Positions 16,392 to 24,449 of a stretch of 39,644 nucleotides of DNA are shown piece by piece. The stretch covers positions 1 through 39,644 of the forward strand of contig CAZHMN010000019.1 in NCBI GenBank assembly GCA_964533705.1, written 5' to 3'. The DNA comes from CAZHMN01 sp964533705. Its GTDB lineage: Bacteria; Electryoneota; B3-LCP. A program made the position numbers and the translations under genes. Position 1 is the first letter of the stretch; every line of letters begins with the position of its first letter. The notes beneath the pieces were generated by a model. That model was given only the letters and a program-made list of their open reading frames with translations. It did no database searches and was not told where the DNA came from.

Positions 16392-18824
16392 ATGTCAAAC
16401 CTTGAAAATCAAAAAAACCAACAAGAGCAGGAAAACCAGAAACAACAAGAGCAACCGGAAGAAGCACAATCTCCGGAGGAACCGAAGAGTGAAGAAACGC
16501 CGGTGAGTTCAACTTCAACGGAAGAGCCGAAGAGCGAAGAAACTCCGGTGGGCCCAACTCCAACGGAAGAGCCGAAGAGTGAAGAAACTCCGGTGAGTCC
16601 ACCCCCGCAGGATGAACCCGAACGCGTCATTCCGATCGAAGAGCTGGATGATGAAGTGGAATACGACCGGGAAGAAGCGGCCTTCATGTCCAAACTGTAT
16701 GAAGATACTCTGGTGAAAATTAAGCCGGGGGAAATCATCGCAGGTAGGATTGTTTCCATTAACGATAGGGAGGTGGCCGTTGACATCGGCTTCAAGTCGG
16801 AGGGGACTGTGCCCATCGAGGAATTTGAAGACCCTACGACTCTGAATATTGGGGATACCATTGAGGTATTTCTCGAAAATATAGAAAATCAGGATGGTCA
16901 ACTTGTACTGTCCAAAAAGAAAGCCGACTTCGCCCGGGTGTGGGATCGCATCATGGGCATCTATGAACGAGGTGAGACGGTTAAAGGCAGATGCAATCGC
17001 CGTATTAAGGGTGGCATCGTAGTTGACGTGATGGGAATTGATGCCTTCCTTCCCGGGTCCCAGATTGACGTCCATCCGGTGCGCGATTTTGATGCCTGGA
17101 TTGGTGAAACCTGTGATTTTCGTATCGTTAAAGTCAATGAGACGCGAAAAAATATCGTTCTCTCCCGTAAAGTCCTGATCGAAGAGAATCTGCGCGACGT
17201 TCGCGAGAAAATCCTCACCGAAATTCAAATCGGGCAGGACATCGAGGGTGTCGTCAAGAATATCACCGATTTTGGTGCCTTTGTGGACCTCGGTGGAGTG
17301 GACGGTCTCTTGCATATTACCGACCTCTCCTGGGGTCGAGTGAACCACCCTTCCGAGGTTGTGTCCTACGATGAAAAGCTGAAAGTCCGCATCCTCGATT
17401 TCGATCCGGTGCGCAAGCGCATTTCCGTCGGCTTAAAGCAGCTTCAGCCCCACCCCTGGGAAGGCGTGGAGGAGCGCTATCCTGTTAATTCCAAGGTAAC
17501 CGGCCGCGTCGTTTCGATCACCAAGTACGGCGCTTTTGTCGAGCTCGAGGAAGGGATTGAAGGACTGATTCACATCAGCGAAATGAGCTGGACGCAGCAC
17601 ATTAAGCATCCCTCCCAGATCCTGAATATTGGCCAGGAAGTGGAGGTCGTCGTTTTAAGCATTGATCCTGAGAACCGCAAAGTATCGCTGGGCCTGAAAC
17701 AGACTGAAGAAGATCCCTGGGAGAAACTGGAGCAGAAATACAGCGTCGGAACCACGCACACAGGAGTCGTCCGTGACCTGGTTCCCTTTGGCGCTTTCGT
17801 TGAACTCGAGGAAGGCGTCGAAGGACTGGTGCATATCAGCGATCTTTCTTGGACGCGCAAAGTTCGTCACCCTGGGGAAATTGTCAAGAAAGGGGATGAG
17901 ATCCAGGTAACGGTCTTGAGCTTCGACCGAGATGAACGCCGTATCGCACTGGGACACAAGCAGACTATAGAAAATCCCTGGGAACTGTTCGAGAGCAAAT
18001 ATCCCGTCGGGTCGCTTCTGCCGGGCACCGTTATTCGCACCGTGGATAAGGGAGCCATTGTGGAATTGGAATGGGGATTAGAGGGTTTCCTCCCCGTATC
18101 GCACTTTGGAAAGGATCCCAAAACCGGCAGAGGCAGAGCTCTGAAGGAAGCTGAGCGCCTGGACGTTGAAGTCATTGACTTCGACAAGGAAAATAAAAAA
18201 GTCGTCGTCTCCGTGGCAGCAGTCCAAAAACGCCAGGAAGATGAAGAGTATAAAGCCTACCTCGAACAGCAAAAATCCATAAGCGAAGCCGAAGTGCCCC
18301 CTGAAGCCGCTAAAGAGGAAGAGCCGGCCGAAGCCTTGCCAGAAGAAGCAGCCGAAGATGAGGTTACTGAAGCGCCGCCTTCGGGAGAACCGAAAGGAGA
18401 AGCTGTCGCAGAACCCGCCGAAACCGAGCAAGCCGGTGCTGAAGCAATAGATGAAGCAGTGACCGAAGCAGAAGAAAAAGTTGCCGAGCCTCCGCCCAAA
18501 GCCGATGAAGAGGAAAAAGAAACCGAGGAACCGGCCAAAGAGCAGGAGGAAACGGCTCCAGCCGCAGCAGCACCCGACGAAAAGAAGGAAAAGAAGGGAA
18601 AAAAGGAAAAAAAGGAGGCTGAGCCGAAAGAGGAAAAATCTGCGAAAAAAGCGCCCCGCAAGAAGGCGACAACCAAGGCGAAAAAGGAGAATGCAGAAGT
18701 AGAGACCGAAAAGAAGGCCGAGAAAAAAACCAAGGCAAAAAAGACGACGACTAAAAAGAAGGAAACTGAGAAGAAAACGCAATCAAAGGAAAAGGTCGAA
18801 AAAAAGAAAAAATCAGAGGATTAG
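16392..18824 (+). CDS. rpsA: 30S ribosomal protein S1 with extended tails
   Basis: An mRNA-binding ribosomal protein of 810 residues, far longer than the usual 350-600. Six S1 domains cover about residues 112-178, 195-262, 280-350, 365-437, 452-524 and 538-612. Domains 3-5 show the strong GAFVEL and GLVHISDLSW pattern. Before them is an acidic low-complexity leader with three 15-residue repeats (29-73). After them is a tail of about 185 residues, first Glu/Ala/Pro-rich and acidic, then strongly Lys-rich. The ATG at 16392 is preferred over an in-frame TTG at 16386 because AGGAGGTG lies 7 bases upstream. It follows ispH and directly abuts mtaB. Confidence 0.94.
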   Translation: MSNLENQKNQQEQENQKQQEQPEEAQSPEEPKSEETPVSSTSTEEPKSEETPVGPTPTEEPKSEETPVSPPPQDEPERVIPIEELDDEVEYDREEAAFMSKLYEDTLVKIKPGEIIAGRIVSINDREVAVDIGFKSEGTVPIEEFEDPTTLNIGDTIEVFLENIENQDGQLVLSKKKADFARVWDRIMGIYERGETVKGRCNRRIKGGIVVDVMGIDAFLPGSQIDVHPVRDFDAWIGETCDFRIVKVNETRKNIVLSRKVLIEENLRDVREKILTEIQIGQDIEGVVKNITDFGAFVDLGGVDGLLHITDLSWGRVNHPSEVVSYDEKLKVRILDFDPVRKRISVGLKQLQPHPWEGVEERYPVNSKVTGRVVSITKYGAFVELEEGIEGLIHISEMSWTQHIKHPSQILNIGQEVEVVVLSIDPENRKVSLGLKQTEEDPWEKLEQKYSVGTTHTGVVRDLVPFGAFVELEEGVEGLVHISDLSWTRKVRHPGEIVKKGDEIQVTVLSFDRDERRIALGHKQTIENPWELFESKYPVGSLLPGTVIRTVDKGAIVELEWGLEGFLPVSHFGKDPKTGRGRALKEAERLDVEVIDFDKENKKVVVSVAAVQKRQEDEEYKAYLEQQKSISEAEVPPEAAKEEEPAEALPEEAAEDEVTEAPPSGEPKGEAVAEPAETEQAGAEAIDEAVTEAEEKVAEPPPKADEEEKETEEPAKEQEETAPAAAAPDEKKEKKGKKEKKEAEPKEEKSAKKAPRKKATTKAKKENAEVETEKKAEKKTKAKKTTTKKKETEKKTQSKEKVEKKKKSED
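16476..16610 (+). repeat. Three 45-bp in-frame repeats in rpsA
   Basis: Three tandem 15-codon units encode EEPKSEETPV followed by five variable residues. The DNA copies are similar but not identical, so the array may vary in copy number between strains. It lies in the disordered N-terminal leader, not in an S1 domain. Confidence 0.85.
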
Positions 18825-20068
18825 TGAACCAATCCATCGCCTTTCATACGCTGGGCTGCAAGCAGAATCAGTTTGACAGCCAGTCTCTGAGAGTTCGCCT
18901 CCTCGAGTTAGGTTTCCGCGAAGCCCGGAAACTGGAAAGCGCCCGTTGGATCATTGTCAATACCTGCGCCGTTACCAACCGAGCCATCGCCAAAGCGCGC
19001 GGCGAGATCAGCCGCCTGCGTCGCCTCAATCCCGATGCCGAAATCATCGCCGTGGGATGCGGAGTCCGATACCAACCGGAGCATTTCAGCGCAGCGGATT
19101 ACGTTGACACTTTTCCGCCGGCTTTGAGACTAAAAGGTGATGATGGAGAAAAAAACGAGATTGGAGCGGATTTACCTTCACCTCATGGCCTAATCCCAGC
19201 AGGCAGATCCAGGGCAATGCTTCGTATTCAGAACGGCTGCGATCAATTTTGCAGTTATTGCATTGTTCCCCATCTGCGTGGGCGGTCGAGAAGTGTGCCG
19301 GCTGAGGACTGTATTGCAGCGTTAAGGGAATTGCTTGCGGGCGGAATAGCCGAGATCGTTCTCACGGGGACGAACATTGCGCTCTGGGGCCGCGATCTCC
19401 CGGGTTCTCCGACCCTAATTGATCTACTGAAAAGTTTGGTCGTGGAAGCAGGAGATTCCAGAATTCGCCTTTCCACCCTCGAACCCCAGCTTATTTCACC
19501 CGATTTCATCGCCTGGTGCGTGAGCCAACCGCAGATCTGCAGGCATTTTCATCTCGCCGTTCAATCCGGTAGTCCCCGCATTCTCACCCGGATGCAAAGA
19601 GGTGAAGGCCCCTCCGATCTTTACGGTTTTCTTCGGGATCTCAAATGCAGCAGACCGGAAATTTCAATAGGGGCGGACGTCATTGCCGGTTTCCCGGGTG
19701 AAACCCAAGCTGATTTCGGACTAACACTGAATCTAATCGAATCAATTCCTTTCGATTATCTGCACGTCTTCCCCTTTTCCGAACGCCCCGGCACAAAAGC
19801 CGCAAATCTTGGCGATAGAGTACCTGTATCAGAGAGGTTGAAACGCGCCAAAGTACTGCGTGAAAGGGATAAGCTGCAGCGAGAAAGTTTCATCGAGATC
19901 AACGCTGACAAAAGTCAGGACGTCGTCATTCTTGAGAGAAACCGATTCGGCCATCGAGAGGGTCTGACCTCTAACTACAGGCATGTCACCTTTAACGATG
20001 ACTTTCAACCTCCTGGTTACCGCTTTACGGTCCCTATTGAAAAATGCGGATCGTTCGCGTATAAATAA
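18824..20068 (+). CDS. mtaB: tRNA methylthiotransferase (MtaB-like)
   Basis: A radical SAM enzyme of 414 residues that adds a methylthio group to a modified adenosine next to the anticodon. The N-terminal UPF0004 domain has its three cluster cysteines at Cys12, Cys48 and Cys79. The radical SAM CxxxCxxC is CDQFCSYC (139-146), followed by PHLRGRSRS. A C-terminal TRAM-like domain covers about the last 60 residues. FHTLGCKQNQ and the short domain linker favour the MtaB (ms2t6A) subgroup over MiaB or RimO. The GTG start shares one base with the rpsA stop. Confidence 0.9.
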   Translation: MNQSIAFHTLGCKQNQFDSQSLRVRLLELGFREARKLESARWIIVNTCAVTNRAIAKARGEISRLRRLNPDAEIIAVGCGVRYQPEHFSAADYVDTFPPALRLKGDDGEKNEIGADLPSPHGLIPAGRSRAMLRIQNGCDQFCSYCIVPHLRGRSRSVPAEDCIAALRELLAGGIAEIVLTGTNIALWGRDLPGSPTLIDLLKSLVVEAGDSRIRLSTLEPQLISPDFIAWCVSQPQICRHFHLAVQSGSPRILTRMQRGEGPSDLYGFLRDLKCSRPEISIGADVIAGFPGETQADFGLTLNLIESIPFDYLHVFPFSERPGTKAANLGDRVPVSERLKRAKVLRERDKLQRESFIEINADKSQDVVILERNRFGHREGLTSNYRHVTFNDDFQPPGYRFTVPIEKCGSFAYK

Positions 20069-20147
20069 CGGATATTTTCACTTTCCCAAAGAATAATAAT
20101 TGAAGCGAAGACTAGCATGAACTGAAAACTAACTCAGGTGATTGATC

Positions 20148-21302
20148 ATGATCAATACAGAACGTTTAAAACGACTCTTTCTGGATCTCGTTCAGATTGA
20201 TTCGCATTCTCGAGAAGAAATCGAAGTCGCCAATTATATCAGAACCCATCTGGAATCTCAAGGTGCCGTGGTTACGATGGATAATACCGCCGAAAAAATC
20301 GGCGGCAACTGCGGAAACATGTTGGCGCGCTTGTCCGGACCGCTGGAAGGTCAGGTGGAGCCATTGCTCTTCTGCGCCCATATGGATACGGTCGTTCCCG
20401 GTAAGGGGGTAAAGCCTGTTGAAGACGGAGAGATCATTCGCTCTTCGGGGGATACCATTCTGGGATCGGATGATAAATCCGGTATAGCGGCCATCTTGGA
20501 AATGCTCTACGTGTTGCAGGAGAACTCCATACCGTTCGGTGAACTGGAGATTCTCTTTACTGTGGCTGAAGAAGTCGGCCTCCTGGGTGCTCGCAGTTTT
20601 GACACCAGCGTCATCAGGTCCAGGCGTGCGTACTTTTTGGATAACGAGAACGTCTTCAGTATTGGAGTCGGCGCTCCTGCCGCTTACCGTATGACTTATA
20701 ACGTGATCGGCAGAGAGGCCCATGCCGGTCTGGCGCCGGAAAAAGGTCTCTCCGCTATTCTTGTGGCAGCCAAGGCGATTCAAAATATGCCTTTGGGACG
20801 TATTGACGAAGAGACTACTGCCAATATTGGTGTAATTGAAGGAGGATCAGCCACTAATATCATTGCCAAGTTAGTTACATTACGAGGAGAAGCCCGAAGC
20901 CATAACGATGCTAAACTCGAAAAAATCGTCAAAGCCATCCGGGACGCTCTGGATAAAGCGGCCGCAGAATCCTTCGTCGAAGTCGACGGCAAACGATACA
21001 CCGCGCGAATTGAAGAAACCCGCAATCTCGAATATAAATCCTTCCGTATCGCCGAAAGCAGTCCCACCTACCAGTTGCCAGCCGCCGCCGGCAGAGAGAT
21101 TGGACTTAATATGGAACCGGAAATCTCCGGTGGAGGCAGCGACGCCAACATCTTCAACGCCAAAGGGATCGAGTCCGTCATTCTGGGCACGGGGATGCGA
21201 GACGTTCACACCGTTAAAGAGCACATCCGAATCGAAGATCTAAACAATAGCGCCAGGCTCTTGGTGAACATGATTCATTTACATCACCAATCTCGTCCCT
21301 AA
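20148..21302 (+). CDS. M20 family peptidase, PepT-like
   Basis: A cytoplasmic di-zinc aminopeptidase of 384 residues. Metal and catalytic residues are in place: CAHMDTV (His78, Asp80), GSDDKSG (Asp108), EEVG (Glu141-Glu142) and a late HTVKEHI histidine. GGGSDANIF is typical of the tripeptidase T-like subgroup. The lid domain lies in the middle, around residues 180-290. ATG at 20148 follows CAGGTG by 7 bases and is better than the in-frame TTG at 20142. The MFS gene starts right after its stop. Confidence 0.9.
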   Translation: MINTERLKRLFLDLVQIDSHSREEIEVANYIRTHLESQGAVVTMDNTAEKIGGNCGNMLARLSGPLEGQVEPLLFCAHMDTVVPGKGVKPVEDGEIIRSSGDTILGSDDKSGIAAILEMLYVLQENSIPFGELEILFTVAEEVGLLGARSFDTSVIRSRRAYFLDNENVFSIGVGAPAAYRMTYNVIGREAHAGLAPEKGLSAILVAAKAIQNMPLGRIDEETTANIGVIEGGSATNIIAKLVTLRGEARSHNDAKLEKIVKAIRDALDKAAAESFVEVDGKRYTARIEETRNLEYKSFRIAESSPTYQLPAAAGREIGLNMEPEISGGGSDANIFNAKGIESVILGTGMRDVHTVKEHIRIEDLNNSARLLVNMIHLHHQSRP

Positions 21303-22514
21303 ATGTCGCGCCTGCGATTCTTCATCCACTCACTCGCTCATCTGACCACTGATGGTTATGGAGGATTCCTCGCACCACTTCTGCCTCTCCTGGCTGCCAG
21401 GCACGATCTGAGCCTCGCCGCTGCGGGACTCCTGGTGACCTCTCAGACTCTCACGGCATCGCTTTTCCAGCCTATCTGGGGCTGGATCAGCGACCGGCGA
21501 CCCAGTCGCTGGTTCATCGTCTGCGGTGTTTTCGCCGCCGGCCTCTTCTTCAGTTTAATGAGTCTGGCCGGGAACGTCTATGCGCTCGTCTTAATCATCG
21601 TTGCGGGCGGGATGGGTATCTCCTGCTTTCATCCCATGGCGACGGCGCTGGCGACCAACATGGTCTCAAAGCGCAAGGGACTCGCTATAGCCTTCTTCGT
21701 GACGGCGGGGACAGCCGGTTATGCGTTGGGTCCCGTTTTTATCTCCTGTCTGATCGAATGTGTGGGTCTGAACCTGATGCCGCTGGCGGTTGTCCCTGCC
21801 GTGGTGGTTGCCGGCCTCTGGCTGTTATTGGGCCCGACGGATGTCTCCGGGATCGGCAAAAAAAACGCTGCCAAATCGAGCGAGCAGATTCCGGTCGCTA
21901 CTTCCCACTGGCCCGTGGTATTGCTGTCCGCGACCAGCATCATCCGAGCTTTTGTACTGCTCACCTTTACCAACTTCCTTCCCTTCTATCTGTTGTCCCT
22001 TGGTATGGATTTGAGTTCTCGGAGTTTCTATCTCTTTGCCCTTCAAATCGGGAGTTCGATGGGCAGTTTGATCGGTGGGAGCCTTTCTGACCGATGGGGG
22101 CGCTGGCGGATGATGTTCTGGTCACCCCTGGTTGCACTACCATTGTTTTATCTTTTTCTATTCACGGGGGGGCTTCTATCTCTGGCGCTTCTCTTCCTGG
22201 CCGGGATACTGGTGTTCGCCTCAACGCCGGCCGTGCTGATCGCTTCGCAGAAAATCATGCTGCGGCGCCAGAGTATGGCTTCCGCCCTTCAGATTGGATT
22301 CGCCTGGGGGACTGCTGGGTTGCTGATGGGGCCGGCTGGAAAGGTGGGGGAGATGATCGGGATTGATCGGATGTTGTTAATGGTCGCTTTGCTTCCTCTT
22401 CTGATGAGCCTGCTGGCCTTGCCGCTGAAGAAATATCAGAGACAGTTCGAACCTTCCTGGATACAAAAAAACTCTAAGACGATCGGATCGCCATTTGATT
22501 CCCGGAGAAATTAA
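21303..22514 (+). CDS. MFS transporter, fosmidomycin-resistance-like
   Basis: A 403-residue membrane protein with about twelve hydrophobic segments. The opening HSLAHLTTDGYGGFLAPLLP and GMGISCFHPMATALATNM resemble the Fsr (fosmidomycin resistance) branch, where a similar FHP motif is conserved. The loop GWISDRRPSR is the MFS motif A. The true substrate is unknown. It starts immediately after the M20 peptidase stop, so it may export a product of that enzyme. It ends head-on with the NhaC-type gene, sharing the bases TTAA as both stop codons. Confidence 0.82.
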   Translation: MSRLRFFIHSLAHLTTDGYGGFLAPLLPLLAARHDLSLAAAGLLVTSQTLTASLFQPIWGWISDRRPSRWFIVCGVFAAGLFFSLMSLAGNVYALVLIIVAGGMGISCFHPMATALATNMVSKRKGLAIAFFVTAGTAGYALGPVFISCLIECVGLNLMPLAVVPAVVVAGLWLLLGPTDVSGIGKKNAAKSSEQIPVATSHWPVVLLSATSIIRAFVLLTFTNFLPFYLLSLGMDLSSRSFYLFALQIGSSMGSLIGGSLSDRWGRWRMMFWSPLVALPLFYLFLFTGGLLSLALLFLAGILVFASTPAVLIASQKIMLRRQSMASALQIGFAWGTAGLLMGPAGKVGEMIGIDRMLLMVALLPLLMSLLALPLKKYQRQFEPSWIQKNSKTIGSPFDSRRN

Positions 22515-24187
22515 CGCTGAGGGGATTCTACGGGTTTGCCGAGAATTCTCAGAGTCAGGACGACGCCAAGTCCGCCGATCAGCAGACTGAGCCACGGCGA
22601 AAATCCGAAACCAGCCGGCAGATATCCAACGAAAAGGCCTATCATTCCTGCGACGAGCGCGTAGGGAATCTGCGTCCGCACGTGATCAATGTGGTCGGCA
22701 CCCGAAGCCATGGAAGACATGATGGTCGTGTCCGAGATGGGGGAAGCGTGATCGCCGAATACGGATCCCGCCAAAACCCCTCCGATGCTGCTGATCATGA
22801 TGGAGTGGCTGACTTCCGGGCCGAATCCCGCGGCGAGGGGTAAACTGTAGCTGATCGGTGCTACGATCGGCATCAGGATGGATAATGTGCCCCAGGAAGT
22901 TCCCGTCGCGAAAGCGATGGCGCCTGAAATCACGAAGGTCAGTGCGGGAATCAGATGCGGCGACAGAATGCCCTCGGATATCTGTACGACGTAAGCGGCC
23001 GTTCCCATCTGCTGACAAATCCCCCCGATGGACCAGGCCAGCAGGAGAACCACGGCCGCGGCCGTCATTGATTTAATACCCTCTACGAACGCTTCCAAGA
23101 CCTGCGATAACGTCAAACCAGCTCCCCATATCGCCAGTATCCCCGCGCTCAGCGCCCCCAGAAAGCTCGACCACATCAGCACCGCGAAGGAATTCGCCTG
23201 TGAAATAACCTCGTAAAGTGGCGTTCCTGCCGCCTCGGCGCCCATCTGTGAACGCCCGTCGGCGATCAATCCTGCGAAAGTGGCAACGATGACGACCGTG
23301 ACCGGAAACACCCCCCAAATCCAGGACCTGGAGGTTACGGGGACCCTACACTGATCCATGCTGTCGGTTCCCACCAGCGGCCGGGCGTTATCCGCCAGTA
23401 CCTGCCCCGTCTTCCTGCAGCGTTTCTCCGCCGCCAACATGGGGCCGAAATCCCGGTTCCAGTAACCGACCAAAAAGACCAGCAGAATCATGAAGAGAGG
23501 ATAAAAACGGTAGGGGATCGTTGCAATGAAGACTGAATAAGCCTCGTTGGCATTCGATATCGCGCCCGCGGGAACCAAACCGTCGGCGATCAGGCCGACC
23601 TCGAAGCCGATCCAGGTAGATATCAGGGCAATCGAGGCGATCGGTGCCGCCGTGGCATCCACGATAAAACTCAGCTTCTCCCGGCTGATGCGGAGACGAT
23701 CCGTCAAGGGACGGAAGGTATTGCCCACGATCAGGGTATTGGCGTAATCGTCGAAGAAGATGAAGATCCCCATCGCCCATGTGGCGATCTGTCCCGATCG
23801 AGGACTCTTCGCCCAGCGGCTGACCTTCTGCACGATGCCCGCCGCCCCACCGGCCGCTCCCATGATCCCGACCATCCCCCCCAGCGTTAAGCTAAAAAGC
23901 AGAATGGAGGCGTGATCACTGTCCGCCAGGGCGTTCACCAGGTGGTCATCCAGCGTTCTTAGGAGGCCGGTGCCGACCGCGCCACCTTCCAGGTAGGATG
24001 CGCCCAACCATATACCACCTAATAGCGCTAAGACAACCTGGCGTGAAGACAGAGCTAAGGCAATGGCCAATATCGGCGGCATCAGCGACCGAAAGCCGTA
24101 TCCAACGCCCGTATCCGGAGTTCCGATGAGGGTCAATGCCGCGATTAGGCATAACGCTGTGGCGGTGATAAGTCGCAGATTGGTCAT
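22511..24187 (-). CDS. Na+/H+ antiporter, NhaC family
   Basis: A 558-residue inner-membrane protein with about twelve or more hydrophobic segments and no soluble domain. The motif GIFIFFDDYANTLIVG (middle of the protein) and the later GTSWGTLSILMPI and GDHASPISDTT are characteristic of the NhaC family, which exchanges sodium for protons or organic acids such as malate for lactate. I cannot tell the substrates apart. The start is preceded by GC-rich sequence with no strong ribosome site. The gene is alone on its strand. Confidence 0.88.
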   Translation of the reverse strand: MTNLRLITATALCLIAALTLIGTPDTGVGYGFRSLMPPILAIALALSSRQVVLALLGGIWLGASYLEGGAVGTGLLRTLDDHLVNALADSDHASILLFSLTLGGMVGIMGAAGGAAGIVQKVSRWAKSPRSGQIATWAMGIFIFFDDYANTLIVGNTFRPLTDRLRISREKLSFIVDATAAPIASIALISTWIGFEVGLIADGLVPAGAISNANEAYSVFIATIPYRFYPLFMILLVFLVGYWNRDFGPMLAAEKRCRKTGQVLADNARPLVGTDSMDQCRVPVTSRSWIWGVFPVTVVIVATFAGLIADGRSQMGAEAAGTPLYEVISQANSFAVLMWSSFLGALSAGILAIWGAGLTLSQVLEAFVEGIKSMTAAAVVLLLAWSIGGICQQMGTAAYVVQISEGILSPHLIPALTFVISGAIAFATGTSWGTLSILMPIVAPISYSLPLAAGFGPEVSHSIMISSIGGVLAGSVFGDHASPISDTTIMSSMASGADHIDHVRTQIPYALVAGMIGLFVGYLPAGFGFSPWLSLLIGGLGVVLTLRILGKPVESPQR

Positions 24188-24230
24188 GGAATCGGGCCGG
24201 AAATATACGCCAAACTAGCTTTTGCTTCGT

Positions 24231-24249
24231 CGCGAATGTGTCATTCGCG
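24231..24249. repeat. Small perfect palindrome upstream of the NhaC-type gene
   Basis: CGCGAATG and CATTCGCG form a perfect 8-bp stem around TGT. It lies about 45 bases upstream of the leftward start codon, so it could be an operator or a leader hairpin. It does not match a regulator that I recognise. Confidence 0.5.
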
Positions 24250-24379
24250 TCGCATCGGACGCCAAGTTAAGGAAAATACCGATAAAGATCAAGCCCAAAG
24301 CCAACAATCCGCCTTGTACTAAGTCAATTTGCAATAGGGAGACTACCGAGAGCTCAATCACGTAACCGTTCGTTTTTAT

Positions 24380-24408
24380 TTGCATTTTGACGTTCTTATG
24401 GCTATATT
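24380..24408 (+). promoter_or_regulatory. Sigma-70-like promoter for the GH2-like gene
   Basis: TTGCAT (24380-24385), a 17-bp spacer and TATATT (24403-24408) lie 42 bases before the start codon. A 7-bp inverted repeat TGGCTAT / ATAGCCA (24399-24405 and 24413-24419) covers the -10 box, an operator-like position. Confidence 0.55.
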
Positions 24409-24449
24409 TCCAATAGCCAGAGTATGTTGTCAACATCCTGCCGAAATCG

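Noticed and set aside
18078..18782. Long hydrophobic-looking frame opposite the rpsA tail
   Set aside because: It is the complement of the Glu/Lys-rich repeats, giving Phe/Leu-rich low complexity with no ribosome site.
24215..24436. Possible small membrane protein on the - strand upstream of the NhaC-type gene
   Set aside because: It has one hydrophobic stretch but no usable ribosome site, and it overlaps a well-formed promoter and palindrome for the gene on the + strand.
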